A stretch of 64,000 nt of DNA from Variovorax sp. V213 (GCF_041154455.1 NZ_AP028664.1:1675001-1739000), one strand, 5' to 3'; shown: positions 40,241 to 50,630, counted from the stretch's first letter. The notes: generated from the sequence alone by a model not told the origin. A program made the numbers and translations.

Positions 40241-42031
40241 ATGAGCTACACCGCCCCCCTCAAGGACATGCTGTTCGACATCGAACACCTGGCCAACATC
40301 GGCGAGATCGCCAAGCTGCCCGGCTTCGAGGATGCCGGCCTCGAAACCGCGCAGGCGGTGCTCGAGGAATGCGCGCGCTTCAACCAGGACGTGGTCGCGC
40401 CGCTGAACGTGGCGGGTGACCGCAACCCGTCGTCGTTCAAGGATGGCGAAGTGGCGACCACGCCCGGCTTCAAGGAAGCCTTTGCGCAGTACGTGTCGGG
40501 TGGCTGGCAGGGCCTGCAGCATCCGGCGGACTTCGGCGGCCAGGGCCTGCCCAAGACCATCGGCGCGGCCTGCGGCGAGATGCTCAACTCGGCCAACATG
40601 AGCTTCGCGCTGTGCCCGCTCCTGAGCGACGGCGCCATCGAGGCGCTGCTCACGGCCGGCTCCGACGAGCTCAAGGCGGTGTACCTCGAAAAGCTGGTGA
40701 GCGGCCAGTGGACCGGCACCATGAACCTCACCGAGCCGCAGGCCGGCAGCGACCTGGCCATGGTGCGCAGCCGCGCCGAGCCGCAGCCTGACGGCACCTA
40801 CAAGGTGTTCGGCACCAAGATCTTCATCACCTATGGTGAGCACGACATGGCCGAGAACATCGTGCACCTGGTGCTGGCCCGCGTCACCGGCGCGCCCGAA
40901 GGCGTGAAGGGCATCAGCCTGTTCGTGGTGCCGAAGTTCATCGTCGGCAAGGACGGCGCGCTGGGCGCGCGCAACGACGTGCATTGCGTGAGCATCGAGC
41001 ACAAGATGGGCATCAAGGCCTCGCCCACTGCGGTGCTGCAGTACGGCGACCACGGCGGTGCCGTCGGCTATCTCGTTGGCCAGGAGAACCGCGGCCTCGA
41101 GTACATGTTCATCATGATGAACTCGGCCCGCTACGCCGTGGGGATGCAGGGCATCGCGATCGCCGAGCGCGCTTATCAACATGCCGTGGCGTACGCGAAA
41201 GACCGGGTGCAGAGCCGCCCGGTCGATGGCTCCATCAACGCCAGCGCCCCCATCATTCACCACCCCGACGTGAAGCGCATGCTGATGACGATGCGCGCCT
41301 ATACCGAAGGCTGCCGCGCCATGGCTGCGGTGGCCGCCGCAGCCTACGACGCTGCGCACCACCACCCCGATGCCGACGCGCGCAAGCAGAACCAGGCCTT
41401 TTATGAATTCATGGTGCCGCTGGTCAAGGGCTACAGCACCGAGATGAGCCTGGAAGTGACCTCGCTCGGCGTGCAGGTGCACGGCGGCATGGGCTTCATC
41501 GAGGAGACGGGCGCGGCGCAGTATTACCGCGACGCCAAAATCCTCACGATCTACGAAGGCACCACCGCCATCCAGGCCAACGACCTCGTGGGCCGCAAGA
41601 CGGCGCGCGACGGCGGCCAGACCGCGAAGGCCATTGCCGCGCAGATCGAGAAGACCGAGGCCGAGCTTGCCAAGAGCGACAGCGCGGCCGCCGCAGCCGT
41701 CCTCAAACGCCTGAAGGCCGCACGCGAAGCATTCGTCGACGTCGTCGATTTCGTCGCGGGCCAGACCAAGGCATCGCCGAATGCGGTGTTCGCGGGCAGC
41801 GTGCCCTACCTGATGCTCGCGGGCAACCTGGTGGCCGGCTGGCAGCTCGCGCGCTCGCTGGTCATTGCACAAGACCTTGCATCCCACAGCGTCGATGTCG
41901 ATTTCATGCAGGCCAAGGTGGCCACGGCACGCTTCTACGCCGAGCACATCCTCAACAAGGTGCCGGGCATCCGCGACAGCATCGTCGACGGCGCCGAGAG
42001 TGTCACGGCCCTGGCGCTCGACGCGTTCTGA
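40241..42031 (+). CDS. Acyl-CoA dehydrogenase with C-terminal extension (AcdX/FadE-like)
   Basis: 596 residues. The core acyl-CoA dehydrogenase fold shows the FAD-binding MNLTEPQAGSDLAMVRSRA, the catalytic region LGVQVHGGMGFIEETGAAQ and ILTIYEGTTAIQANDLVGRK. The C-terminal roughly 130 residues are the extra helical domain of this long subfamily. It oxidises an acyl-CoA to the 2-enoyl-CoA, passing electrons to ETF, encoded just upstream. Chain-length specificity cannot be told from sequence. GGAGA precedes the ATG. Confidence 0.92.
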   Translation: MSYTAPLKDMLFDIEHLANIGEIAKLPGFEDAGLETAQAVLEECARFNQDVVAPLNVAGDRNPSSFKDGEVATTPGFKEAFAQYVSGGWQGLQHPADFGGQGLPKTIGAACGEMLNSANMSFALCPLLSDGAIEALLTAGSDELKAVYLEKLVSGQWTGTMNLTEPQAGSDLAMVRSRAEPQPDGTYKVFGTKIFITYGEHDMAENIVHLVLARVTGAPEGVKGISLFVVPKFIVGKDGALGARNDVHCVSIEHKMGIKASPTAVLQYGDHGGAVGYLVGQENRGLEYMFIMMNSARYAVGMQGIAIAERAYQHAVAYAKDRVQSRPVDGSINASAPIIHHPDVKRMLMTMRAYTEGCRAMAAVAAAAYDAAHHHPDADARKQNQAFYEFMVPLVKGYSTEMSLEVTSLGVQVHGGMGFIEETGAAQYYRDAKILTIYEGTTAIQANDLVGRKTARDGGQTAKAIAAQIEKTEAELAKSDSAAAAAVLKRLKAAREAFVDVVDFVAGQTKASPNAVFAGSVPYLMLAGNLVAGWQLARSLVIAQDLASHSVDVDFMQAKVATARFYAEHILNKVPGIRDSIVDGAESVTALALDAF

Positions 42032-42113
42032 CCTACGGCCTGCCGTGTCGCCCACCTGACGGGCGATGCGGCCTTCCTCTTATATAAAACCGAAACCTTA
42101 TCCCGGAGACGAC

Positions 42114-43076
42114 ATGTCCAAGCTGCCCCCCGTGCTCGCCAACCTGCCGCTGCCGATCATCGGTTCGCCGCTGTTCATCATCAGCAACCCGAAGCTCGTG
42201 ATCGCCCAATGCAAGGCGGGCGTGGTCGGATCGATGCCGGCACTCAATGCGCGGCCCGCAGCGCAACTCGAAGACTGGCTGGCGGAAATCACCGAGGAAC
42301 TCGCGGCCTACAACAAGGCCAATCCGGACAAACCCGCCGCGCCGTTCGCCATCAACCAGATCGTGCACAAGAGCAATGACCGCCTCGAACACGACATGGA
42401 AATGGTCGTGAAGTACAAGGTGCCGATCGTCATCACCTCGCTCGGCGCGCGCACCGACGTGAACGACGCGGTGCACAGCTACGGCGGCGTCACGCTGCAT
42501 GACATCATCAACAACAAGTTCGCGCAGAAGGCGATCGAGAAGGGCGCCGACGGCATCATTGCCGTGGCGGCCGGTGCCGGCGGCCATGCAGGCACGAAGA
42601 GCCCATTCGCGCTGGTGCAGGAAATCCGCCAGTGGTTCGACGGCCCTATCGCGCTGTCGGGTTCCATTGCCACCGGCGGCGCGGTGCTCGCGGCGCAGGC
42701 CATGGGCGCCGACTTCGCCTACATCGGCACCGCCTTCATCGCCACCGAGGAAGCACGCGCGAGCGACGACTACAAGCAGGCCATCGTCGACGGCACCTCC
42801 GACGACATCGTGTATTCCAGCCTCTTCACCGGCGTGCACGGCAACTACCTGGCGCCCAGCATCGTCAAGGCCGGCATGGACCCGGCCAACCTCCCCGAAG
42901 GCGACGTCAAGACCATGAACTTCGGCGGCGGCGAAGGCAGCAAGGCCAAGGCCTGGAAAGACATCTGGGGCTCGGGCCAGGGCATCGGCGCCGTGACCGA
43001 AGTGGCCAGCGCGGCCGCGTTCATCGAAAAGCTCAAGCGCGAATACCTGGAAGCAAGGCAGCGGCTCGCACTTTGA
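42114..43076 (+). CDS. Nitronate monooxygenase family FMN enzyme
   Basis: 320 residues, TIM-barrel flavoprotein; start ATG 42114, with GGAG five bases upstream. Motifs: LPIIGSPLFIISNPKLVIA, VIAVAAGAGGHAGTKSPF and ALSGSIATGGAVLAAQAMGADF for FMN binding. It oxidises alkyl nitronates in characterised members. The location behind the acyl-CoA dehydrogenase suggests a fatty-acid or propionate-nitronate context. A TATAAA at 42082-42087 may be a -10 box. Confidence 0.9.
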   Translation: MSKLPPVLANLPLPIIGSPLFIISNPKLVIAQCKAGVVGSMPALNARPAAQLEDWLAEITEELAAYNKANPDKPAAPFAINQIVHKSNDRLEHDMEMVVKYKVPIVITSLGARTDVNDAVHSYGGVTLHDIINNKFAQKAIEKGADGIIAVAAGAGGHAGTKSPFALVQEIRQWFDGPIALSGSIATGGAVLAAQAMGADFAYIGTAFIATEEARASDDYKQAIVDGTSDDIVYSSLFTGVHGNYLAPSIVKAGMDPANLPEGDVKTMNFGGGEGSKAKAWKDIWGSGQGIGAVTEVASAAAFIEKLKREYLEARQRLAL

Positions 43077-44233
43077 ACGGAGCGCCCAACCTGGCGCCTT
43101 CCGCAGAGCTCGCGCAGCGCGGGCGCATGCCGCTGCTCGACATCGCGAAAGGGATCGCCTGCGCGGTCATCGTCGGGCACCACCTGTCGCGCTACGGCTC
43201 GATGCCGGTGGGCGCCTTTCCCCTGGCGCCGGACTTCCTGGGCTGGCTGGCCGATGACGGCCGGCTTGCGGTGCAGGTCTTCCTGGTGATCGCGGGCTTT
43301 CTCGCGGCGGCCAGCCTCGCGCCCGACGGCGTGCTGCGCGTCGACCGTCCCCTGGCGCGCATCCTGCAGCGCTATGGGCGCCTGGTGATGCCGTACCTGG
43401 CCGCGCTCACGGTGTGCGTGCTGGTGGCTGCGCTCGTGCGTCCGTGGATGAGTGGCGACGACGTGCCGGCATCGCCCAGCATCGGCCAGTTGCTCGCGCA
43501 CGGATTGCTGATGCAGGACCTGCTGGGGTACGAGTCGCTGTCCACCGGCGTCTGGTACGTGGCCATCGACTTCCAGCTGTTCGTGCTGGCATTGACGCTC
43601 ATGGGGCTGCCCGCCATGCTGCGGCGGCGAGCGGCCGCACCGGCCTCGCGCGAACGCTGGATTCCCATCGCGCTGGTGCTGGGGGTGGCCATGGCCTCGC
43701 TGGCGGTTTTCAACCGCTACGCCGACCTGGACAGCACGGCGTTCTATTTCTTCGGCGCCTATGGCCTCGGCATGCTGGTCTTCTGGATCGGGCGCGCCAC
43801 GCGTGCCAGCACCTGGCACAGCGCCATCGTGCTGCTGGCGCTGGCCGGCGCGGGCGCACTGGCCATCGACTGGCGCAGCCGCATTGCCACGGCGCTCGTG
43901 AGCGCGTTGCTGATCGCGATCGCGCAGCGGCAAGACTGGCTGTCGATGGCGCGCTGGCCAGGCGCGGCCATGCCCCTGCAGCGCCTGGGCCGCATTTCGT
44001 ACTCGCTGTTCTTGATTCACTTTCCGGTGCTCCTGGCCACGAATGCCGCGGTTGGCCAGGTGGGCCCGCATGCGGCCTGGATCGATGCGCTGGGCATGGC
44101 GGCCACCTTCGGGCTTTCGGTGGCGGCCGCGCTGCTGCTGTACCGCTGGGTCGAGGTGCGACCGGCGTCGTGGCGCGCGGTCGCTGCATTGTTCGCGGCG
44201 CTGCTGGTCAGCGGGGTGCTGGTCTCGTCCTGA
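43073..44233 (+). CDS. Membrane acyltransferase (acyltransferase 3 family)
   Basis: About 386 residues from TTG 43073, which overlaps the previous stop; ATG 43127 is a good alternative that removes 18 residues. About ten transmembrane helices, with the family catalytic region GHHLSRYGSMPVG near the N-terminus and a C-terminal RISYSLFLIHFPVLL. Such enzymes add O-acyl groups to envelope glycans or lipids. No glycan gene is nearby, so the substrate is unknown. Confidence 0.8.
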   Translation: MNGAPNLAPSAELAQRGRMPLLDIAKGIACAVIVGHHLSRYGSMPVGAFPLAPDFLGWLADDGRLAVQVFLVIAGFLAAASLAPDGVLRVDRPLARILQRYGRLVMPYLAALTVCVLVAALVRPWMSGDDVPASPSIGQLLAHGLLMQDLLGYESLSTGVWYVAIDFQLFVLALTLMGLPAMLRRRAAAPASRERWIPIALVLGVAMASLAVFNRYADLDSTAFYFFGAYGLGMLVFWIGRATRASTWHSAIVLLALAGAGALAIDWRSRIATALVSALLIAIAQRQDWLSMARWPGAAMPLQRLGRISYSLFLIHFPVLLATNAAVGQVGPHAAWIDALGMAATFGLSVAAALLLYRWVEVRPASWRAVAALFAALLVSGVLVSS

Positions 44234-44299
44234 CCTGAAAGCCCCTGCCGCAGGCAGCGCGGGGGTGGCCGTTTTCACTGAAATGGTTGCAAGAGGGCG

Positions 44300-44319
44300 C
44301 CGGAGCGGTCACGCTCCGG
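44300..44319 (+). terminator. Possible terminator between the acyltransferase and cydD
   Basis: A perfect 8-bp stem, 44300-44307 with 44312-44319, GTCA loop. Only a weak T-rich run (TTGCTT) follows, so termination strength is uncertain. Confidence 0.45.
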
Positions 44320-44345
44320 TTGCTTCGCTGGTTATTCGCCTTTGA

Positions 44346-44375
44346 TATGATCGCGAATATTCAGTAAATACTGAA
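44346..44375 (+). promoter_or_regulatory. cyd promoter with dyad operator
   Basis: The TATGAT at 44346-44351 is a good -10 box. Just downstream lies an inverted repeat TTCAGTA-AA-TACTGAA (44360-44375), which would cover the start of transcription, 18 bp before the cydD ATG. A closely matching 16-bp dyad precedes the regulator gene at 51397. Confidence 0.6.
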
Positions 44376-44393
44376 AATACAAAATATCAAGGA

Positions 44394-46100
44394 ATGATCG
44401 AACATCCTTCGCCACGGCAGCCGCTGCAGGTTTTTTCGCTGCTGGATGCCGCGAGCCTCGTGCAGGGCGTGGCGGCCCTCACGTGGCTTCCGCAGGCGGC
44501 GCTGCTGGCCATGGGCGTTCAGGGGCTGGCATCGGGGCAGGGGGTTTCGGCGGTGCAGTGGCCGGCTTGCGGCATCCTGCTGCTCGGCGTGCTGCGGGCT
44601 GTTGGCGAGGCATGGGGCGCACGGCGCATCTTCGGGCGCGCCAGGGCGCAGCTCTCGGCGCTGCGCGCGCAAACCGCTTTCGCGCTGGCGGCCGGTTCGC
44701 CGCTGGACCGCGAACGTGCCGCGTCCGGGCGCGCGGCCAGCGTGCTCGCCGAACAGGCGGAAGCGCTGGTGCCTTATCTCGTGCGCTACCGGCCCGCACG
44801 CTGGCGTGCAATGGTGGTCCCGGTCGTCATCCTGGGGGTGGTTGCCGGCTTTTCCTGGGTTGCCGCGCTCGTGCTGCTGGCCGCCGCCCCGCTCATTCCG
44901 CTTTTCATGGCCATCGTCGGCTGGCGCGCCAAGGCGGCGAGCCAGGCGCAGATGGTCGAAATGGGCGGCATGAACGCCTTCCTGCTCGACCGCCTGCGCG
45001 GGCTCGCCACGCTGCGTGCGCTCTGTGCGGTGGATGCCACCGCGCAGCGACTGGGCGAGGCCACGCAGTCGCTGCGGGAGCGGACCATGGCAGTACTGCG
45101 TATCGCCTTTCTCTCGTCGGCGGTGCTGGAGCTTTTCTCGGCGCTGGGCGTTGCCATGGTGGCGGCCTACGTCGGCTTCCATCTGCTGGGCGCCTTGGGT
45201 TTCGGTGCCTGGGGACGTCAGTTGAGCCTGGGAGAAGGCCTGTTCATCCTGCTGCTTGCACCGGCGTTCTTCGAGCCGCTGCGCGAACTCTCGGCGGTCT
45301 GGCACGATCGCGCGGCCGGCGAGGCGGCGCTGCAGGCGCTCGACGCGCTGCGCGCCCGCGCATTGCCGCTGCCTGGAGCGGATGCCCCGGTCGCCAGCTC
45401 TGCGACGGGGGTGCTTCGCGCAGGCTCCGCGCCTGCCATCGTGATCCGCGACCTGCATTTCGCATGGCCGGGCGAGCAGCGCCAAGTCTTCGATGGCTGC
45501 GATCTGCGCATTGCGGCCGGCGAGCACGTGGCGCTCACGGGCGCGAGCGGCACGGGCAAGACGGCGCTGCTGTCGCTGATGGCGGGGCTGCTGCCGGCCA
45601 CGCGCGGCGAAATTTCCATTGGCGGCGTGCCGCTGTCCGATCGCACCGTGGGTGCGCTGCGCCGGCGCATGGGCTGGATGGGACAGAAGCCGCACGTGTT
45701 TGCGGGCTCGGTCGAGTTCAACGTCGCACTCGGGCGCGCAGGCGTGGATCGCCCGCAAGTTGCGGCCGCGATGCATTTCGCCTCCCTCGAGACAGTGGCG
45801 CAGGCGCACCCGGAGGTGGCGCTGGGCGAGGGCGGCATCGGCTTGTCGGGCGGGGAGGCGGTGCGGCTGGCGCTGGCGCGCATCGCGGTCCATCCGCATG
45901 CCGACCTGCTGCTGGTGGACGAGCCCACCGCCCACCTCGACACTGAAACCGCCAGGCACGTGGTGAATGCGCTGCTGGGCCTGGCCCACGGAAAGACCCT
46001 CGTCGTCGCCACGCACGATCCGGTCCTGGCGGCGCGCATGAACCGCTCCATCTGTCTCGCCGCCGAACCGGCCGCCGAAGCCTTGGAGCGTGCCGCATGA
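44394..46100 (+). CDS. cydD: Cysteine/glutathione ABC exporter subunit CydD
   Basis: 568 residues, six transmembrane helices then an ABC ATPase: Walker A GASGTGKT (383-390), signature LSGGE (484-488), Walker B LLLVDEPTAHLD, H-loop ATHDP. CydDC exports reduced thiols to the periplasm and is needed for haem incorporation into cytochrome bd. The short signature variant LSGGE is the only departure from the textbook motif. The stop overlaps cydC by four bases. Confidence 0.92.
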   Translation: MIEHPSPRQPLQVFSLLDAASLVQGVAALTWLPQAALLAMGVQGLASGQGVSAVQWPACGILLLGVLRAVGEAWGARRIFGRARAQLSALRAQTAFALAAGSPLDRERAASGRAASVLAEQAEALVPYLVRYRPARWRAMVVPVVILGVVAGFSWVAALVLLAAAPLIPLFMAIVGWRAKAASQAQMVEMGGMNAFLLDRLRGLATLRALCAVDATAQRLGEATQSLRERTMAVLRIAFLSSAVLELFSALGVAMVAAYVGFHLLGALGFGAWGRQLSLGEGLFILLLAPAFFEPLRELSAVWHDRAAGEAALQALDALRARALPLPGADAPVASSATGVLRAGSAPAIVIRDLHFAWPGEQRQVFDGCDLRIAAGEHVALTGASGTGKTALLSLMAGLLPATRGEISIGGVPLSDRTVGALRRRMGWMGQKPHVFAGSVEFNVALGRAGVDRPQVAAAMHFASLETVAQAHPEVALGEGGIGLSGGEAVRLALARIAVHPHADLLLVDEPTAHLDTETARHVVNALLGLAHGKTLVVATHDPVLAARMNRSICLAAEPAAEALERAA

Positions 46101-47836
46101 GCACCGTCCGGCCGCCCGAAGGCGCTCGGCACCGCAGCCGGAGCGACTGGCGCGATCTCCGGCTGGTGCTGCGGCCCTTCGTTGCAACGCAGCCTCGCGC
46201 GCTGTTGTGGGGTGGACTGCTGGCGGCGGTCACCGTGCTGGCAGGCATGGCCTTGCTCGGCCTGTCGGGCTGGTTCATCACCGCGACGGCGCTGGCCGGC
46301 CTGCATGCGGCCACCGCCTTTACCTTCGACGTGTTCATGCCCTCGGCCGGCATCCGGCTGCTCGCGCTGGGACGCACCGCATCGCGCTACGGCGAGCGAC
46401 TGGTCACGCACGATGCAACTTTCGGTGTGCTGGCGGCATTGCGCGTGCGCCTGTTCCGCGGCTGGGCGCGCGCCGGCGCGGCGCGCGAACTGATGATGCG
46501 GCCGTCGCGGCTGTTGTTCCGGCTGACCTGCGACCTCGACGCGCTGGAGTCGCTCTATCTGCGGTTGCTCGTGCCCGCCGCGGCGGCATTGGGCGCGGCG
46601 CTGCTCGCGGGCGCGGTGCTCGGGCTCATGCACGTCGGCGTGGGGCTTGCGTTGCTGCTGTGGCTGGTGGCCGTCGGCTGGGGCATGGCGCTGTTCATCG
46701 CGCGGCGCGCCCGGCGCCCGGCCCTGCGCCGCGCACATGCCATCGAGGCGCTCCGGGCCCGCACTGTCGACCTCGTCGCAGGCCAGACCGATCTGGTGAT
46801 GGCGGGGCGTGCCGACGCCCAGCGCGAAGCGTTGATGAACGCCGATGCGCATCTTGCCAAGGCCGACCTCGCGCTGAACAGGCTCGAGACTTCGGCCGGC
46901 GCTGCCTACGGAGTGGCCGGCACGCTGACCCTGGTGGGTGTGCTGCTGGCGGTGGGCACGCTCATGGGCGAGGGCGCCATCGGCGCACCTGCCGCGGTGC
47001 TGGGGCTGCTCGTGGCCCTGACGGCAACGGAGCCTTTCGCGGCCCTGCGGCGCGGTGCGCTCGACGCCGGCCGCACCTGGCTCGGGGTCCGGCGCCTCGG
47101 GCCGCGCATGGCGCCGGACGAGGTGCAGCCGGGCGTCGCGGTCGAATCCCGAGTGCATTCCTGCGCGGTGAGCCTGGCCAACCTGAGCGCGGCGCACTCC
47201 GGCAGCGGTGTCCCCGCGCTCAACGATGTCTCGCTTGACATGGCCCCGGGCGAGCGGGTGGCGCTGATCGGCGCGAGCGGCGCGGGCAAGTCGACACTGC
47301 TCTCGGTGATTGCCGGAGAGATCGTGCCGCAGACGGGCATTGCGTACGCACAGCCTTCATGCCTTCTGACCCAGCGCACCGAACTTTTTCAGGACAGCCT
47401 GCGCGACAACCTCCGGCTCGCCGATCCGACCGCGGACGACACCCGTCTCTGGAACGCATTGCAATCCGCCGGCCTTGCCAGCGACGTGCGTTCTTTTTTC
47501 CCCGCCGGCCTCGATACCGCGCTGGGTGAAGGGGGCCTGGGCCTCTCGGGTGGGCAGTCGCGCCGGCTCGCGCTGGCGCGCCTGCTGCTGCGCCCGGTGC
47601 CGCTCTGGCTGCTCGACGAGCCCACGGAGGCGCTGGATGCCGCCATTGCGCACGACGTGCTTCGGCGCCTGTGCGCGCAGGCCGGCCCGCGCACGCTGCT
47701 GATCGCCACGCACCTGCGGCGCGAAGCCGCGCTCGCCGACCGCCTGGTGTGCATGCGGCAGGGGCGCATCGTTGCCGAGCTGCGGCGCGGCAGCTCCGCC
47801 TTCGATGCCGCGCTGAACGCATTGCGGCCCGACTGA
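46097..47836 (+). CDS. cydC: Cysteine/glutathione ABC exporter subunit CydC
   Basis: 579 residues, fused membrane and ATPase domains: Walker A GASGAGKS (392-399), signature LSGGQ (483-487), Walker B LWLLDEPTEALD, H-loop ATHLRRE. It is the second half of the CydDC heterodimer. ATGA overlap with cydD. Confidence 0.92.
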   Translation: MSTVRPPEGARHRSRSDWRDLRLVLRPFVATQPRALLWGGLLAAVTVLAGMALLGLSGWFITATALAGLHAATAFTFDVFMPSAGIRLLALGRTASRYGERLVTHDATFGVLAALRVRLFRGWARAGAARELMMRPSRLLFRLTCDLDALESLYLRLLVPAAAALGAALLAGAVLGLMHVGVGLALLLWLVAVGWGMALFIARRARRPALRRAHAIEALRARTVDLVAGQTDLVMAGRADAQREALMNADAHLAKADLALNRLETSAGAAYGVAGTLTLVGVLLAVGTLMGEGAIGAPAAVLGLLVALTATEPFAALRRGALDAGRTWLGVRRLGPRMAPDEVQPGVAVESRVHSCAVSLANLSAAHSGSGVPALNDVSLDMAPGERVALIGASGAGKSTLLSVIAGEIVPQTGIAYAQPSCLLTQRTELFQDSLRDNLRLADPTADDTRLWNALQSAGLASDVRSFFPAGLDTALGEGGLGLSGGQSRRLALARLLLRPVPLWLLDEPTEALDAAIAHDVLRRLCAQAGPRTLLIATHLRREAALADRLVCMRQGRIVAELRRGSSAFDAALNALRPD

Positions 47837-47874
47837 AGCCAACGACAGAAACAGGGAACACAAAGGAAGCACCC

Positions 47875-49479
47875 ATGGACCTCGACATCGTCGCGCTATC
47901 GCGCCTGCAGTTCGCCGTCACGGCGCTCTACCACTTCCTGTTCGTGCCGCTGACGCTCGGCCTGTCGATCATTCTCGCGATCATGGAAACCGTCTACGTC
48001 ATGACGGGCCGCGTGATATGGCGCGACATGACCAAGTTCTGGGGCGTGCTGTTCGGCATCAACTTTGCGATGGGGGTGGCCACCGGCGTGGTCATGGAGT
48101 TCCAGTTCGGCATGAACTGGAGCTACTACAGCCATTACGTCGGCGACATCTTCGGCGCGCCGCTGGCCATCGAGGGGCTGATGGCTTTCTTCATGGAAGC
48201 CACCTTCGTGGGCCTGTTCTTCTTCGGCTGGGACAAGCTTTCCAAGGTAGGCCACCTGATCGCCACCTGGGCCGTGGCCATCGGCTCCAACTTCTCGGCG
48301 CTGTGGATTCTCATTGCCAACGGCTGGATGCAGAACCCCGTGGGCGCGGCCTTCAATCCGCAGACCATGCGCATGGAGGTGACCGACTTCTTCGCGGTGC
48401 TGACCAACCCGGTGGCGCAGGCCAAGTTCGTGCATACCGTGTCGGCGGGCTATGTGTGCGCGGCGGTGTTCGTGCTCGGCGTGTCGGCCTGGTATGTGCT
48501 GAAGGGGCGCCACCTGGAACTGGCCAAGCGCTCGATGACGGTCGCGGCCTCGTTCGGCCTGGCGGCGTCGCTGTCGGTGGTGGTGCTGGGCGACGAGAGC
48601 GGCTACCTTTCCACCGAACACCAGAAGATGAAGCTCGCCGCCATCGAGGCCATGTGGGAGACGCATCCCGCGCCCGCGGCCTTCACCGCCTTCGGTTTTC
48701 CTGACCAGGAAGCGCGCGAGACGCACTACGCGATCCATATTCCAGCGGTGATGGGCCTGATCGGCACGCGCTCGCTCGATACCGTGATCCCGGGCATCGA
48801 CGAGCTCGTAAAGCGCGCCGAGGTGCGCATCCGCGAAGGTATCAAGGCCTACGACGCGCTGCAGCAGATCCGGGCCGCCGGCAGCACGCAGACCGTGACG
48901 CAGGGCGTGCGCGACACCTTCGAGAACAGCGGCGCCGACATGGGCTATGCACTGCTGCTCAAGCGCTATGTGGACGACCCCCGCAACGCCACGCCCGAGC
49001 AGATCACCAAGGCCGCATGGGACACCGTGCCGCAGGTGGCGCCGCTCTTCTGGCTGTTCCGGATCATGGTGGGCATCGGCATGCTGCTGATCCTGCTGAC
49101 GGCCACCTTCTTCGTGCTTTCGGCGCGGCGCCGGCTCGACCGCCACCGCTGGCTGCTGAAGGCCGCGGTGTTCGCCATACCGCTGCCGTGGATCGCCATC
49201 GAGTCCGGCTGGCTGGTGGCGGAGTTCGGCCGCCAGCCCTGGGTGATCGAAGGCGTGCTGCCGACGGCGGTGGCCGTGTCGAACCTGGGCGTGAAGACGC
49301 TGCTCCTCACGCTCGGCGGATTCATCGCCATCTACACCGCGCTCTTCATCATCGAGATGAAGCTGTTGTTCAAGGTGATACGCAAGGGGCCGGAGGCCGA
49401 GCATGCGCCCGATGTCGGCGAAACCCGCTCGCATGTTCCGCCAGTTCGCGCCATTCCGGCTTCAGGGAGCTCTTCATGA
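47875..49479 (+). CDS. cydA: Cytochrome bd ubiquinol oxidase subunit I
   Basis: 534 residues; start ATG 47875 with AAGGAAG upstream. It is colinear with E. coli CydA. His20 in FAVTALYHFLFVPLT is the haem b595 ligand, and the quinol/haem blocks EFQFGMNWSYYSHYVGDIF, GDESGY and GRQPW are present, with nine or so transmembrane helices. It reduces oxygen to water at low oxygen without pumping protons. Confidence 0.96.
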   Translation: MDLDIVALSRLQFAVTALYHFLFVPLTLGLSIILAIMETVYVMTGRVIWRDMTKFWGVLFGINFAMGVATGVVMEFQFGMNWSYYSHYVGDIFGAPLAIEGLMAFFMEATFVGLFFFGWDKLSKVGHLIATWAVAIGSNFSALWILIANGWMQNPVGAAFNPQTMRMEVTDFFAVLTNPVAQAKFVHTVSAGYVCAAVFVLGVSAWYVLKGRHLELAKRSMTVAASFGLAASLSVVVLGDESGYLSTEHQKMKLAAIEAMWETHPAPAAFTAFGFPDQEARETHYAIHIPAVMGLIGTRSLDTVIPGIDELVKRAEVRIREGIKAYDALQQIRAAGSTQTVTQGVRDTFENSGADMGYALLLKRYVDDPRNATPEQITKAAWDTVPQVAPLFWLFRIMVGIGMLLILLTATFFVLSARRRLDRHRWLLKAAVFAIPLPWIAIESGWLVAEFGRQPWVIEGVLPTAVAVSNLGVKTLLLTLGGFIAIYTALFIIEMKLLFKVIRKGPEAEHAPDVGETRSHVPPVRAIPASGSSS

Positions 49480-50630
49480 TCCTGCATCAACTCATCGACT
49501 ACGACACGCTTCGAATCATCTGGTGGGCGCTGATCGGCGTGCTGCTGGTCGGCTTTGCGGTCACCGACGGGTTCGACCTGGGAAGCGGCATCCTGCTGCC
49601 GTTCGCCGCACGCACCGACCTCGAGCGGCGCGTGGTCATCAACAGCGTGGGCCCGGTGTGGGAGGGCAACCAGGTGTGGCTGATCCTTGGCGGCGGCGCC
49701 ATCTTCGCGGCCTGGCCGCAGCTGTACGCGGTGTCGTTCTCGGGCTTCTACCTGGCGATGTTCGTCATTCTCACGGCGCTCATCCTGCGGCCCGTGGCCT
49801 TCAAGTTCCGCAGCAAGCGCGAGTCCCCGGCCTGGCGCGCGCGCTGGGACGGGGTGCTTTTCTTCAGCGGCCTGGTGCCGGCGCTGATCTTTGGCGTCGC
49901 CGTGGGCAACGTGCTGCAGGGGGTGCCGTTCCGCTTCGCGACCGACATGCACATTCACTACGACGGCAGCTTCTTCGCGCTGCTCAATCCGTTCGCGCTG
50001 CTGTGCGGGCTGGTGTCGGTCGCGATGATGGTCGTGCACGGCGCGGCGTGGCTGCAGCTCAAGACCGCGGGCCCGGTGGCCGAGCGCGCGCGCCGCTGCG
50101 GCAGCATTGCCGCCGTGGCGGCTGTCGTGCTGTATGCGCTGGCAGGCGTGTGGATGGCTTCGGCCATCGGCGGGTACCGCATCACCAGCGCGGTCCAGAT
50201 GGTGGGACCGTCGAATCCGCTCTTGAAGACCGTCGAGCTGCATGCGGGCGCATGGCTTGCCAACTATGCGGCCCATCCCTGGACCATGGCCGCGCCGGTG
50301 ACGGGGTTCGTCGGCTTGCTGGTTGCGCTGGCGGGCCTGCTGCTGCGCCGACCGGTGCTCGCGCTGCTGGCGGCCGCGCTCGGCATTGCCGGCATCATCC
50401 TGAGCGTGGGCGCATCGATGTTCCCGTTCATCCTGCCGTCGTCGATCGACCCGCGCGCCAGCCTCACGGTGTGGGACGCGTCGTCGAGCCACCTCACGCT
50501 CTTCATCATGCTGGTGGTCACGGCCTTCTTCATTCCCATCATCGTGGCCTATACCAGTTGGGTGTACTACGTGCTGTGGGGCAAGGTCGACGAAAAAGCC
50601 ATCCGCGAAGAGAGCGGGCACGCGTACTGA
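49476..50630 (+). CDS. cydB: Cytochrome bd ubiquinol oxidase subunit II
   Basis: 384 residues; start ATG 49476 overlapping the cydA stop. Family blocks VTDGFDLGSGILLPF, GPVWEGNQVWLILGGGA and FSGFYLAMF, with about eight transmembrane helices. It forms the oxidase complex with CydA and CydX. Confidence 0.96.
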   Translation: MILHQLIDYDTLRIIWWALIGVLLVGFAVTDGFDLGSGILLPFAARTDLERRVVINSVGPVWEGNQVWLILGGGAIFAAWPQLYAVSFSGFYLAMFVILTALILRPVAFKFRSKRESPAWRARWDGVLFFSGLVPALIFGVAVGNVLQGVPFRFATDMHIHYDGSFFALLNPFALLCGLVSVAMMVVHGAAWLQLKTAGPVAERARRCGSIAAVAAVVLYALAGVWMASAIGGYRITSAVQMVGPSNPLLKTVELHAGAWLANYAAHPWTMAAPVTGFVGLLVALAGLLLRRPVLALLAAALGIAGIILSVGASMFPFILPSSIDPRASLTVWDASSSHLTLFIMLVVTAFFIPIIVAYTSWVYYVLWGKVDEKAIREESGHAY